A stretch of 64,000 nt of DNA, taken from NCBI GenBank assembly GCA_963169105.1, contig OY720634.1:113496430-113560429 (forward strand), read 5' to 3'. This DNA comes from Ceriagrion tenellum (taxonomy: Eukaryota > Arthropoda > Insecta > Odonata > Coenagrionidae). The position numbers and the translations under genes are program-made. The notes beneath the pieces were generated by a model. That model searched no databases, had not been told where the DNA came from, and worked only from the letters and a program-made list of their open reading frames with translations. This document shows positions 24,190 through 37,100 of this stretch, one piece after another (positions within the stretch are counted from its first letter, which is position 1; each line of letters starts with the position of its first letter).

Positions 24190-26930
24190 ACCATCGCATG
24201 GACCTGGTTTCATCTGGTGACCTATCTGACGTGGATGGCCCTACTTGGAGCAACAGTTTTCCTTCCACCAGTCCAGCTCTTGGGGTTAAGCCCTTCCACT
24301 ACATCAAGGTCATTGCCCACCATATTTGGTGGGCAGGGAATACCCTCATAACTATTATTAAAGTTATCTATCAGTTAAAGATAGGTTTTATTGAAAATAA
24401 AAAAACATCCTCCAGAATTTCACATGTGAAGGGCCTTATCTCCCAAAATTATTTCCTACTTCATCTCCACATACCTCCTACCCTTCTTCATCTCATCCAC
24501 AAAACTAATTCTCTTTCTTCTCCTTCCCCACTCACCAAACATCCTTGCCTCTATCATGGCCTTGAGAAACAGATTCCCCGAATAAATCTCCCATTCTAAC
24601 CACCTACCCAACACCCCCTCCTGATATCATCCTAAAGCTTCCTTTCCTGATACAATGCACTTGCTCATTTGCCTTATTTTCCATCCATAACACCTCCATC
24701 CTTCTCTGTTCTCATTGTTCTTTCTCGGAGTCTATGTTTCTGCCCCATGCAATGCCACTCTCTGTAACAAGCTCTCCACTAGTCTCATCTTTATATTCTT
24801 CCTTAAGGTCACAATCATTTGCTCTCTCCTATTAATAAATAAATGCCTCCTTTGATAATACTAGTCTCCTATGTCTTTACTACTATACCTATATTCGTCT
24901 GGCATACTACTCAAGTAATTAAAATGTTCTACTTGCTCCAGTTTGTACCCTGCAATATTTGTGACCAGCCTTGCTCTCTATGTGTGCCCTATAGAATCTC
25001 ATTTCCTATGTCTTCTAATGGTTTATGTTCATTCTGTACACCCCACAATTCTTTTCTAATGCATATATTAATGCTTGAAATCCATTTGAAGATCAGCTAA
25101 CCAATGCCTGGTCATCCACAAATCAAGCCCACTTAATGAGCTGGCCTTCTACTTTCATTCTCACATTTAGCACTTCCCATACATCTCATACCATCACCTG
25201 AGCATAAATGTGAAAAATCAAAGGTGACAATGGGCAGCCTTGACTTTACCTGTAATCTATAACTGCCCACCCTGATTCAAAATCAACCACCCTCACCTGT
25301 GCCCTCTGGGCTATATATGTACACATGAGTTTCAAAGGAGCCTCCTGTCTCACCAAAAAAAAGAGATTGCATTCCCTTAATACCTAGATTCTTCAGTAAT
25401 TCTGAAGGAATGTAATCTTCTCTCCTGGCTTTCTAGTCTTCACCTCCCACAGTTACCTCTCTATTTTGCAATCAAGTGAATCTGGTCTAAGCTTTTCTAT
25501 AACTCTTTCATTTTCTACATATATTTAGGTTCACAGGTCTATTTTTGCCATCATATAGCTCCTCCAGGTATTCTTTCCTCTGGATAGCATTTTCACTTAA
25601 GCATATTGGGCACCCACTTCCCCCTCTTCTTGCAGCATTTCTATTTCTTCATAGAGTCCCTTCCACCTTTTTTCCTTTACCAGATTGGGCACTCACCATA
25701 ATTTATTATTAAATTCTGTGTTCTTTCTTCTTCTTAGGTCAGTTCTGAGATTTTTCCTCCTCCTTCTCTCCTCCATTTTTCAAATAAATTATTCTCTAAC
25801 TCACTGCTTCCTTTCCATCCTTTATTTTATAGATCCTTACATTTTCTCTGCCATTCTCACTTATCCTGTTTTCATCATCTCATATATATCCTCATTTGTT
25901 CCCATTTCCTTTGCTTCATCCATGTTCCTTTCCACTAGCTCCTGGTATTCACTCCTTTTCAACCCTTTCAATGCTTCCATGTTCCACCTTCCACTTGTAC
26001 AAATCCTTTTGAGTCTAACGTAGCAGTTCACCAGGATTCAGTTATAATCTGTGACTGCATCTGCTTCCAGATCGCTCTGTGAGTTCTGTGACACTTTCTA
26101 AATCTCTGCATTATCATAATGTAATCTAGTTAATATCTCCCAGGATGCCCCGGCATTTTCCATGCATATCTACGTCTGGGGTGATGTTTTCACAAAGCGT
26201 TACATAATACTATTTATTTCCCTATCCTGTCCCAAGTGCTTACCTTCCCGCTTCAAGTCCATACCTCCCTTCCCCTACCACTGCATTCCAGTCACTCATC
26301 ACTATCAGATTTTTCTTTCCCAGAACTTCTCTAGTTATCTCTTTTAGTTGCTTGTATACCCCATCCACCTCTTCCTTCCTTTGATTATTAGTAGGCACCT
26401 GTATCAATATGAAATTGGTCTGGTGTGATTTTATTTCTACCGTTTGTAGCTTGTCACTCATAGGTTCAATGTTTACTACCCTCTTCCCCAGTTTGGCATT
26501 GTTATTCTCTCCTTTTCATCCTTCCAATTCTTTCATGTTCCACCTCATTCACCTCCTACTTTTTCAAAGCCTCCATAGCTACTCCATGTTGACTCTCACC
26601 TACCCCAATGTAGACTACCCAGGAACAATCACTCCAATTGTCCCTCTTATCCCTCCATCTCACCTCACACAGCCTTGAAGCATCTATTATCCTTTTCTCT
26701 ATTTCTTGTATAATATATTCTAGCATTCCAGGCCTCATCCTTGACCAAATGTTCCAAGCTCCTATTCTTACAGGTATTACCTCCTCTTCTTTTTCTTTTA
26801 TTCTCTCTCACAGTCCTTGTCCTGTGATGACATTCTTGGGCAATGATTTCATGAGATGACGACCATGGAGGCCTTCCTTCCCCTGGTGCCAAGTATGACA
26901 CCCATCCCAGTGGGTGATGTTCCATAGATT
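24190..26930 (-). pseudogene. RTE-like LINE, near full span but decayed (endonuclease plus reverse transcriptase)
   Basis: Read on the minus strand from 26930 leftward. A WNARIYYTRNRE block near 26750 and CEVRWRDKRDNWSD near 26680 match the start of an APE-type endonuclease. LIQVPTNNQRKEEVDGVYKQ and VMSDWNAVVGE at 26400-26270 match its SDH-like GDFNA block. The RT core follows in broken frames: SQGCPLSPLIFHIY near 25220, FVDDQALV near 25120, FNYLSSM near 24920, HGAET near 24750, and the EGKMFGEWG-like tail near 24540. About 2.7 kb, less than a typical intact element. Stops and shifts throughout mean it cannot encode a working protein. Much of the plus strand here is its pyrimidine-rich antisense. 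Confidence 0.7.
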
Positions 26931-27239
26931 CATTCTTCTATGAATGACAATTATATTCTGGATATTGATAGTTGGAAGAGACTCCAAACAAAGGTTGCAG
27001 TCCAAGGGAAGGGGAATGTCATAATAGTTACTTGTAAATTTATCACTTAAATGTTCTGAAATATGAAAGGCTAGTGATTCAGACAGAATGAGAGAATTAA
27101 TTGGTATAACTTATATTCTAGGAGGGAGATTAAGTTCAGTAGATATAGCATTTTATAACATTATTAGTGAGGGATCGACCAAATAAGGTAGGGTTGCACA
27201 GAGGAGAGTTGGTAAAAATCCTATAGATTTTACAGATGC

Positions 27240-28125
27240 AGGCCCTCCCATGATACAGTTTCCCTCTTCATATCAGCATTTATCTCACCTCTTTTCATCC
27301 TGTCCATAAAGCCTATCATCTTTCTTCCCCTTCCCTACTTACCCTATAATCTATATTCTACCCTCTACCTCAGCCAGTTTCATCACTTTGCCTCCCATTA
27401 ACTCTTTCCTCACCTACTCTGCCCCCCTCCTAATTACCTCCAAGAGTTTTCTCTCCTTACCCACCAGACCAAGTACTTTTGTACTTCCTAATTTGCCTCC
27501 CTTGTCATCTAGTGTACCTTCTCCATTCTCCTCCACTCCCACATTTAAAAAACATGCAGTTTATTCTCATCCACTTTTCTCATAGTTCAGGTTTCAGTGC
27601 CATTCAATACCACACTCCATATTAAACTTTTCACGAACATTTTCTTCACATTCTCACTCTAGGCCCCCATCAAATGCCCTCACCTTATACTGAGCTCCTC
27701 CTTTGTAGGAGCATTTCTCTTTCTGATGTCCTGGCTATTATGCTCATTTTCCTATCCTGTACAACCCAAGTAATTAAATTGTTCCACTGGCACCAGTTTG
27801 GAGAAATAATTGCTACTTTTCAATCCCCCCCCTAGAATATTAGTGCTTCTTGAAACAATATTTCTCTCTGCATTCTCCCTTCCAAAATGGCCTCCAGCTT
27901 TACCTTCCCCTTCATTTCTTTCTCCATACACCCACTTTGGCTTCTCTTGATTTCCTCCACAAACTTCCTTTCCTTTCCAACTAGTTAAACGAGTTCTTTG
28001 ACTTTTATGCCTAATGTACTCTCCATTGGTCTCCATTTTCCAATTTGTCTCCATTCTGGATACCTACAATTTCATACTCCTCTAGTCTCTTCTCATTCTC
28101 TAAGGATGGGGCTCAATTTTTTCAA
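27240..28125 (-). pseudogene. RTE-like LINE C-terminal fragment, second tandem copy
   Basis: On the minus strand an open frame at 28054-27752 ends KLVPVEQFNYLGCTG. This is the same KLxxVExFNYL block seen in the neighbouring copy at 24.9 kb. Degraded SLIWSVVLNGTET near 27620 and LLEVIRRG/MKRG-like tail sequence follow. It lies upstream of the 24.2-26.9 kb copy in the same orientation, so two insertions or a duplication of one LINE family is likely. Confidence 0.6.
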
Positions 28126-30249
28126 CCATATTGATCGATGATCAGTTTTAGCCTCATGGAAGACATTTTTCTGATGCCTTAATTTTGGGTACCTATTGTT
28201 ATAACTTGTTAATAATTGTATATTTTTCTATTACAATTCAATTTAATTATTATTTATACTATATCAAAGTTTTTCCCGAAATGCTCCCAAGTATCTAAGG
28301 GTTGCTGCATATATTTTAACATATGCTCTTCAGCTACAGTTCATTCGTGTTAACCTGGCCGATGACAACTTGCAAGAGGAGAAATGTGTGGAGGAGAGGG
28401 GGAAAATTGGAGGGGTATCTGTATGCCGTACTTAATGCGCAGTAAGCGATTTTGGTTCAGACTAGTACAAGTTCTTAAATTTTGGCCCATCAAGGGTTTT
28501 CAAGCCGCAAGTGATTTACCTCTTCTCTAATAGTGTTCTTGCCTTGGCTCAATCAAAATTATACCAACATAGTTGCGTTTTCTGGACAACATGCGGGCGT
28601 AAACAAGTCAGCCCACTCGACTTCAGATTTGATGGGAAACCATCCTCCCCTACTTTCCCCCTCCCTTTCCACCATGGGAAAACTGTTTGCACATGGCTTC
28701 CCGCTGTTTCCCCTATTTTCTGAGTTGGACTAGGCCCACCTGCGCAGTAGACTACTGAGTGTCGGCCAAGTTATTGCGAATGAACTGTACTATGCTAAAT
28801 TTTTAATAATTTTGTCATTAAATCTTATTAATTTTATATCCTTTTGGTTTATCTATCTTTCCAAATCTTTCTCTGAGAATTGGAATCATTTAGATATTTT
28901 AGCATTGCTTGGTCATTAGCAATTCTGCCTCCTAAGTTCTTGTTTTATTTTAACTCCTGCTTATACTCCATCACACCCTCTTCATCATTCCCTCCTCATA
29001 GCCAATAACCACATATCTTACTACTACCTTAATTCCAAGCAATTATGAATCATAGATTTGGAACATGTTCAAAATATACACAAACCTGCTCTAAATCTAC
29101 AAATGATTTTGGGGTTTTAGCGAATGATTTAAGGCTTTACTTCATGAAAATCTTTCATTGAAATAAAAGAAGAAATTTAAATAGATTATATTTATCCAAA
29201 CAAATTTATTTATGCTCACCAAGGTTCAAATGGGTCACCATCATTTCAAAGGTGTCAAACAATGGTAATGTACCTGTGTGTTATACATTAGTGCATTGAA
29301 TGAAAAGCAGAAAGCTAATGACATCAGTGGTGAGAGGAGTTCACTGGAGTTATTGTGTCACTACAAGGAGGTTTATACTGAGTTTTTTAGGGGATTAATT
29401 TGTTTTGCTGAGCAACTTTAATTGGCTTGATGTTGCTAGTACATATAAAGATAGTCAAGGACTAAAGGAAAAAAAATGAGTGGTTAATCATATGATTAGG
29501 AAATTCATATTCAATGCCAATGAAATACTTGCTGATGAACTTGCAAACAATTACATCAGTAAAGGAGGCCTTTGGAGATAGATCTAAAAATTTCTAATTC
29601 ATAAATGGAGCATAACTTCTATAAAAACAAAACCATGTTCTTGATGTAAGGTAAAAGGATAAGGAATATGTTCAACAAAATATGACCATAGGCAACCATT
29701 TCTTTGAAGCTGTCAATAATGAAACTCACTATGGATATTTTATATCTCTACATAATGATGAAGCCGTAGAATTCAGGAAAATGAATGAGCACTAGGTGTC
29801 AAAAACCACTTTAATTTTTCTATGCAACTTCTCAAATGAAGAATTAATAATGCTACAGTACTAAAAACATGTCTGTAAAATACTGAGTGATAACTCATTT
29901 TCTTTTTTACGTGTTAACTGCTCATATGTAGAGGAGAGTGTTTTCAGGGTCATATCAGTCATCAGTCAAGACGTCAAGTCTTTAGGACATCAAGACTTTA
30001 ATTTGGAACTACCTCGGTGAGAGTTTCAAATCAAGGTCTCAACATGGGAAAAATTGTAAAAGTGAGTTTACAATACAATAATTTTTATTAATTATGGTCA
30101 TATGAATCCAAAGGAATTGATTGATATTGCCTTGTTCATGATAATTTTTCTCGATAGTTTTGGGTCAAAAGATGGCTCAGAAGTATAGGCGCCAAGTAGC
30201 GAACTTACCCACTTGAAAAAAATCACTTAAGCCATCCCTGCATATGAGT
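28126..30249. other. Non-coding stretch
   Basis: Frames at 28511-28733 plus are short and overlapping, with no domain. The rest is AT-rich. No RNA gene or element was recognised. Confidence 0.4.
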
Positions 30250-30385
30250 TATTTTATGAATGGGCTGTTCCCCGGGCCAAATAAAGAGCTCGCGAGGCCC
30301 GGGGATATAGTCATGATGGGGCCCTTTGAGGGGGCCCATCAGATAGTTGGGACCCGGGGCTGCAGCCTCCCCTACCAGGCCTAGT
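30250..30385 (+). repeat. Dispersed GC-rich repeat, copy 2
   Basis: It shares an ordered motif set with 8395-8540: a GGGCTG start, GGGGCC clusters, ATAGTTGG, CGGGGCTGC and CCAGGCCTAG. This GC-rich stretch is sharply bounded by AT-rich sequence. Confidence 0.5.
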
Positions 30386-30469
30386 ATTGAAAAAGTATTG
30401 AAAATATATCCTTAAAGTATTGAAAAACTGATTAATTTTCTCGAACCGTAGTTACTTACCCGGGGCAAC

Positions 30470-31100
30470 TTGGACCGTACTATGAATCGGATCGGGATCT
30501 TCCCGTCCGCAAAGCTCTTCTCCCTCTTCCCCTCCCATGTGCTGCGTGAGTCAGCGGACGTGTCCTCGAAAATTCAAACGGGCAGAGATGAGGTCGCCGC
30601 CGACTTCTCCGTGGGCGCGTAGCGTGATACGTTGTCGAGTGGTGTGAATCCTTGCACATAGAATCCGAAGGAGAGTTTCGATGAGCATGTTTAACTCTTC
30701 TTCCACTCCTTGTGATGTATAATTTTAATCCAAAAGCAATATGGGTAACCACAAAACTAGAAAGTGCTTCCATACCTAACAAGCGAATTGGGACGGACGT
30801 TGCCACACCGCCGTCATTGCTCCGCCGGGATGGCAAACGATTGGCCACCGCCACCGACGAACATGTCATCGTCACTAGTCTCTGACAATGAGGGAGGATA
30901 TTTACACGTCTTGTTGGCAAGAGATCAAGTCAATTAGGGCGAGCTGTTTAAGTCCGCCAGAGCGCGGATTTGCAACTGAACGGACTCAAGGTTTCAGCTC
31001 TCCTGCTCTTACTCGGCAGCCGGAACGTTAGATCTTCCCTCCGCTGCCCTGTTCAACTCTCAGCTATGGTGCACGCTGTGTCTAAAATGAATTTTCCAAC
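30470..31100. other. GC-rich, CpG-containing island
   Basis: GC and CpG content are raised, and an arginine-rich 146-codon frame lies on the minus strand (30920-30480). The frame looks composition-driven and has no domain. It could be a regulatory island or unrecognised 5' exon. Nothing in the sequence decides this. Confidence 0.3.
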
Positions 31101-31800
31101 CGAGGCTTGCTTGCTGAGAGCTTTGTTAATGCTTCTCAGTACTCAGATAATGTTCTCAGTCCTATTTTACGTCCGGTAGTCCTTACGACGGTAGGCGGAA
31201 ATCGTAGGGTGAATACAGGTCCGGGCAGCGGTAACAAGCAATTCTTAACGCTACCACCGAACAGTGGTCAGTTCTGATATCGCGAGCGGAAACCTGAAAT
31301 ATTCAATGAAGATAGTTATAAAAGTCAATCATTATAGCAAAGCAGATGATGCTACTTTGATGAACAAGCAAAGAAAGGGGTAATTTGCTTGTGCAACCAT
31401 TTCCAAAAGTCTCAAACCCCCTCCAAACTCAGTTACGAGATTAGTGCGAATGCGTTTTTGGTTACTACGATGGTACGCGTGACAGTATTCTGAACCGGGT
31501 ATAAGCGGATTATCAAGTTCCATCCGGCGCCTCTCTTATAGATACTGATTTTGCGCGTTAACGCCTCTCGAGAGCCACAGAGGTCTTTTACTCGTTTGTC
31601 AGAACAAAGCAGATTGATAAGCGCGGACGTAAAAGTGGTTCCACCATGAAATGACATAAATGTCGACTCATTCATATTCAGGCTACTTCAGAAAAAATGT
31701 ACTCTTATCGGTATGAATAACAAAATCCTTCCTTACCAAGGTATTTTTTATCACAACTTGAATTTGAAATTTGAGTTCAATGTCAGAATTAGTGAAGTAC
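31101..31800. other. Non-coding stretch
   Basis: Only short frames, and no recognised repeats, lie between the GC-rich island and the tandem duplication that follows. Confidence 0.4.
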
Positions 31801-31806
31801 GAGTAA

Positions 31807-32156
31807 AAATCTTTCTTTGTCTAATGTATACGTCATATTTGCGAAGCACTGTCTTTTAGAAGTGATTTCTTCCAGGGAACCGCATGGGAAAATAATTCTA
31901 TGGATTATCAATGGCAAGAGAGAGCATAGAAATAATGAGGAAATTCTTCTTTTTACAAAGGCTATTGATGCAGTTTCTTTTACCATATACATTTAAGAAA
32001 GCGTCCAGAAGAATTTCTTTACCTTAAGTAGACACTATTTTTGCGGTGCACTTCATAAGAAGTGGATTCTACCCGGGAACCGCACAGAAAAATAATAGTG
32101 AGAATTTATAATTATGGCAGGTAGGAACATAGGAATATTGAGGAGAATTCATGTCA
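31807..32156. repeat. Diverged tandem duplication, unit about 200 bp
   Basis: Unit A (31807-31957) and unit B (about 32010-32156) align across most of their length. Shared anchors are TTTGCG, GGGAACCGCA, GAAAATAAT-like and CATAG(A)AATA(A)T-GAGGA blocks, at an offset of 200-204 bp. Copies are diverged and non-coding. It could be a two-copy remnant of a longer satellite or a local duplication. Confidence 0.65.
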
Positions 32157-33058
32157 TTATATATGCCAAATGTGACAGTATTTTCCTAATATTTTTTAGT
32201 GTTCCAAGGAACTTTTTAGATCCGTAAGTTTATGTAAGGTAATGTTTATGTAAGAACTGCTGAAGAGACAATCTCCAGCAGGAGTTAGTTCTACATAAAT
32301 TGGGTTCAACCTCTTACCTCTCTCGTTTTCCAGTTAAAATATTTTTGTTTAGAAATATGACCAAGGTTGAAGAATATTCACTGAATGACCACACGTTAAA
32401 AATCTACTTACTTCAGGCTTGATTTTTTACAAATATTTTTGCTTTCGAATATTTTATTTTGAGTTGCAAAGGCTCTGCCGTCAGGATTCAATCAAGAAAC
32501 TTTTGAGGTGCGCGGGCGCTTTCAGAGTTGTGATGGAATCAGGACATCAAGGAAAAGGGAAGCAAATGAAACATGGAACGAGGAAAAGTTTTGAAATGGT
32601 GAACATTTATTCAAACTCTACTCTGTACATTCACCTAGGCCATCTCAAGGGAAAAAACAGAGGCGATGCTGATAAACACGAGGCAATTTTTAATTATTCG
32701 CACGCTGAGAAGATTTCATTCCATTCCTTCCAACTGGGATCCTCTTCAAATCTCCCGAAAGTCCCCCTCCCCCACAGGCAGTCATCCGAAATCTACTCCG
32801 GCGCTGGACACTCATCGTCTTCGGCTCGAACCAGGTTCCATTGAGGAAAGAAGACCGACTGCTTCCCAGGGTTCTCTCCATAGATCCCTCCAAACCTTAC
32901 CCCACCACCCAAAGTCTCCCTCCCGCATTTCCCCATCGTCAAACCAACCTACCACTCTCTCTTACGAAATCATTCGTCTCAACCCACTCCCGCAAGTCGG
33001 GATTACAACAGGCGGGAGAGACTAAATATTTTTTTCCGGGAGGGAAAAAAATCCAACC
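32157..33058. other. Non-coding stretch
   Basis: Overlapping frames at 32419-33119 plus are proline/serine-rich and lack conserved domains. They arise from moderately GC-rich, pyrimidine-rich sequence. No splice-supported gene model was found. Confidence 0.35.
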
Positions 33059-33059
33059 C

Positions 33060-33080
33060 GGGGGGGGGGGGGGGGGGGGG
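33060..33080. repeat. Poly-G tract (G21)
   Basis: There are 21 consecutive guanines on the plus strand. It could form a G-quadruplex and is prone to length variation and sequencing error. Confidence 0.95.
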
Positions 33081-35400
33081 CAGGGACTGGGGTGGGCGAG
33101 CACCCCTCCAATCTTTTAAACCCCTCGCGAAAAAACAGAAAGACAAAAAAACTGAATCCTGCTTCTCCAAACATCAATTCCCCCATTTCTCCTCCCCCGG
33201 GTGTCCGGCAGCTAAGTGCTAGCCCAAGAATTAGGTTAAAAATAACACGAGGTGACCCACAAGGCGGTCCATATCGCGACCACCGGGACCCAATTATTAC
33301 AACAAACCAACCAACAAACCGAGCTACCTATTATGTATATATATAAATTTGTATATATATCCCACACAGTCCTCCTGCGTTTACCCCGAAACTTATCAAA
33401 ATATCACTCGCCATTAATCTCGAAACTATTTTTGCGCTCCCAATACCATTCTCCGCACGTAGAGTTCATGCCGTAACCATCCTGTTTTCATCCAAGCATT
33501 CAGAACAATACTCGTCTTGAAAAAAAATCTTCTACGTCCTCAGCGTGAAATATTTTCTCTTCCTCATTAAGGACAAAATACTTAAAACGGTTCGCTCACT
33601 GACTTCACTACGTTTATGACCCGATCAATGTCGTCCTCGTCTATGATATGACGTAATCTCCAGTCTATATTGGGATGGATAGTGCTCTCGTCCAACGCAG
33701 CCGGCGACGCTAATATTTCGTGCAATGCCCTAAAGAAAAAACTTATCATTTTTTTGGATATGTTCGTCATGATTCGTCGGTGGTGTAATGTGTCGTGGGC
33801 GTTGGCATGCTTCCCTTTCATTACGGTCAACTCCGTCACCGAAGGATTACAAAATAGTTTCCATCGCGCGAGAATTTCTATAAACATGATATAGGTAACA
33901 TATGAATCAGTGGCACTCGTCAGAGTAGGGCGTAAAGGGAAAACAATAGGAGGTTGGCGGGGCAAATAGACTGGGTGTTCAGCCAAGAAGTCCCTACGAA
34001 AGATCTTCAGATTTGCCCGCTATCTTGAGACTTGTTTTGCTCGAATTTTGCGAATTCCACTCAGATCTCCCACCAGGGTAAGGGATTACATGCTGGCTAA
34101 AGGCCTGATACTTGAAATGAGCATTATCTACGGGGCATATGAGCCGTGGGAGTACGAAGTAAATCTATCAGCCCTCGAGACAATGTTCATATCGAGCATC
34201 AAAGCATCTGCTGGAATGGAATCACTAAACCGAGAAGAATTCACACTCTCATTTCACTAGAAAGTAAAAGATCTTACTTCAACCCTCGATGAATATTCAA
34301 TAGAGAGTGCCACAATGTTATATGTTACCTACATATGGCTCGTTTATACGATCCCATTCTTGAGAAGAGAAGCAAATTCTCGAGACAAAACTATTGCAAT
34401 GTCCTTTCAATGTACAGACTTTAAATCTTGGAAGTTCCTTTTGATTACGTTGCTTTTTCTACAAGGAGGCCCTATTCCTGATTTTTCGGTAAGTCCCCCC
34501 GCAGAGGGGAAAGTTCACCCTCACAGCCGCACATTTAATTGCCCGCCCAGCGAATCCCGACGCACTCTGTAGTCTCCTTAACCCTTTTAACCTCCTCCTC
34601 CCCCTAACAACAACACAATTTCCCTTATAATATTCTCCACCGTCCCTCTTCAATATATTTTTTTAAACTCTTTTTTTTTATTTTCGGCGAGGTCTGTATG
34701 GCACGGGCGGTTTTGATATGTTCGTTTCACGTTTATTTAGTTTTTTCTTTGAAAAGGAAATAAAAAGGGACGCCCGCGCCAAACGAATAGCCTCCACCAA
34801 ATTTGATCGGCGTCGCATAATTATTTTTTCATTTATTTCATGTGTATAACAAAGTGCACTAAAACGCTTTATTTACAAGGTAATCATTTAGTAATAATAA
34901 TTGTTTTCTTTTTTGGTTTCTTGTTGGTTGGTAGTTTTTTGGTATTTATGTGTTTTTTAAATATTTATTTAATATATATATTTATACTTTTTCATATATG
35001 CATATGCATTAATTCTTCAATAACGCTTCGCGTTTCCTTTCTTCCCTACATCTCTAAGAGAGTCCTTCAGCAGGGTGCGGCGGCGTACTTAAACGTTCAT
35101 TCCTACCTCCAAACGTTTATCTCTCGTTTATTTTCCGAAACAAAACACCGAAACAAGGACTCGGTTTTGTGGGGATGACATTTTTTGATGAGAATCCCTC
35201 ATTTCTTTCCGGTGGATAAGTTGTTACGGGGCGGAGCTTACGTTAGTCACGGTTTCTGCTCGTAAGCGCCGAGTTTCCTCATTCATTTGGGCGCCCCGAC
35301 CTCCAGCCAAACCCCCACAATCCATTTTTATTCTTCCTCTTCTTTTCTAACTTTTTCTCCTCCCTCTCTCTCCATTTCTATGTACCACCCTCCCATAGCC
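33081..35400. other. Non-coding stretch 3' of the acidic-protein gene
   Basis: The largest frame is 134 codons on minus (33986-33582). It is unassigned: no domain and no partner exons with matching phase were found. An AATAAA-like signal on the minus strand near 35331 could serve the gene ending at 35694. Confidence 0.35.
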
Positions 35401-35693
35401 CCACCCACGAACCCTTATTCCATTCTCCACCTACACACCTCGTGACGTCCGCTCGAGGATTCGTAGGCGTGGCACCCTATCCTCATCCCATCACCCACCG
35501 CAACCATCCATCGCTGTCGTCGTTTCCCCTCCTCGCGGAGACACCCCCCTCCAAACACCACCCGCCCTCGACTCAGTCTCCCTCCCAAATTCCTCCTCCT
35601 CCAACGCCATACTTCCCCGCCCCTGTCCCCATCTTCCGCCCCCGGCCCCCATCTTCCGCCGCCCCCCAAGCCCCTTCAAAGGGGGACGGCAGC

Positions 35694-35798
35694 TCACTGC
35701 CCCACCCCGACCTCTCCGTTGGGCACCACTCCGGCCCCCGCTGCGCCCTCCATGGCCGATCCTGCGGACGGCGAGTGGTTGCTGAGCGAGGGAGCGAC
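35694..35798 (-). CDS. Candidate terminal exon of an unidentified protein (same gene as 40591-40830)
   Basis: On the minus strand a good acceptor (CATCTGTCTTCCAG) is followed in phase 0 by 34 codons and a TGA at 35696-35694. The peptide starts VAPSLSNHSPSAGSAMEG and ends PNGEVGVGQ. It is rich in serine, glycine and alanine, like a disordered C-terminal tail. It joins without frame loss to the phase-0 donor at 40591, about 4.8 kb upstream. The surrounding DNA is GC-rich, so chance open reading is a risk, but acceptor, phase and stop agree. No family was recognised. Confidence 0.42.
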   Translation of the reverse strand, partial: VAPSLSNHSPSAGSAMEGAAGAGVVPNGEVGVGQ

Positions 35799-36759
35799 CT
35801 GGAAGACAGATGGCGTTAGTGCCACTGCGGAAAAAAGGGGTCATTTCGGGAGGTTGGGGACGGGTTACAGGGTAACAAGGACACACGATCCCGTCGTACA
35901 TATATACATATACACACACGCACACAGAGAAAATTTTTTTTCTCTTTCAGTGGTTGTAGGGTCCCTCGGAAAGTATCATTCAGAATCATCGCCGACATAT
36001 ATTACGGCAATTGGCCGCGCGTGCGAGGAGCGTGGAAAGTGATAAATTTTCCATTTATTTGCGTGTTTCACGCGTGAAAAAAGGATGGTTCAGGAGCCTC
36101 GCTCAAAGGAAGGCGAGGATGAGAGAAAATTGCACGCGATACCACGGAAAAGTTATCATTCCTACTCACTTAAACCCTCGAATCGAGGGTATGGGGCCTT
36201 GACTACATGGAGTACATGAATTACATCGGTCATGAAGAAAAAACTGTTGCGGTATTTACAAAGAAAGTTGTTCCTTGCATCAAAAACACTGGAATGGGGC
36301 TACGATGGCGTCCGCACACGAAACATCTTCAAATAGGAGGTTAAGCTCAGGTGATCGCGTTGAGCATAACACGACATAGAGCCCAAAATATTTTACGAGT
36401 CTAATTTGATTCGAGTTCGGAAAAAAGCATTTAAACGAATGGTAGAGAATGGGATCTGTAAATAGTGAAGCGATGAAATTTTTGGCGAAGAGTATTACAA
36501 TGATAAAAATACGGATTATTAGAATGTATTAGAGATTTGGAATTAGACCATTTAGTTTTAAGACCGTTTAACATAAAGGTTTACCCACGCACAGTCAGAT
36601 AAATGGATTTATGCACGATAAAAATATAGAAAAACACTCAGTTTCTATCGTCGTTCATTTTAGGAAATTGCTTGGACCACTGTTCATTAAAGCTTAACCA
36701 CCAGCAGCAAAAATTACCATTATTCTGATTTGGCGAATTCATTCTCGCAATTTAAAGTC

Positions 36760-37100
36760 TACCAGCAGTGCAAAGCAAATATAGCAAGTTGGAGGCAATC
36801 GAAACATGGAGTTATCGAAGACAGATGCGAATTAAATGAAGGGAACGACCATGGTAAACGTCCAATAATTATTTGGAGAGAAGTTAAACGACAGCTCTGA
36901 GTGGAAGACGATACAACTGATCGAACACATTTTACCCAGAAAATCGTCTTAAAAACAATAATGGAAGGAGAAATTAAATAGAATTACACCCTAGGGGAGC
37001 CAAGGATATACTCCTACATCGGGAAAATTATGAAGAACATTTACACGGAGACATGTGTTGAAATAAAACAAAAAGCTGAGAGGAGATAAGAGTTATGGTC
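36760..37100 (+). pseudogene. RTE-like LINE C-terminal scar
   Basis: The plus strand reads KLEAIETWSYRRQMRIK near 36790, then a degraded middle with HILPRKSS near 36930. LKTIMEGEIK and a GEPRIYSYIGKI-like end follow near 36950-37035. The order matches the ends of RTE-type reverse transcriptases. Stops and shifts show it is inactive. Confidence 0.55.

Noticed and set aside
24141..28123. Plus-strand leucine/serine/proline-rich frames as membrane proteins
   Set aside because: They are the antisense of purine-rich LINE coding strands.
30480..30920. 146-codon arginine-rich minus-strand frame
   Set aside because: It is driven by the CpG-rich island, with no domain and no splice support.
33582..33986. 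134-codon minus-strand frame
   Set aside because: No recognised domain or partner exon. The length is within what chance allows in 64 kb on two strands.
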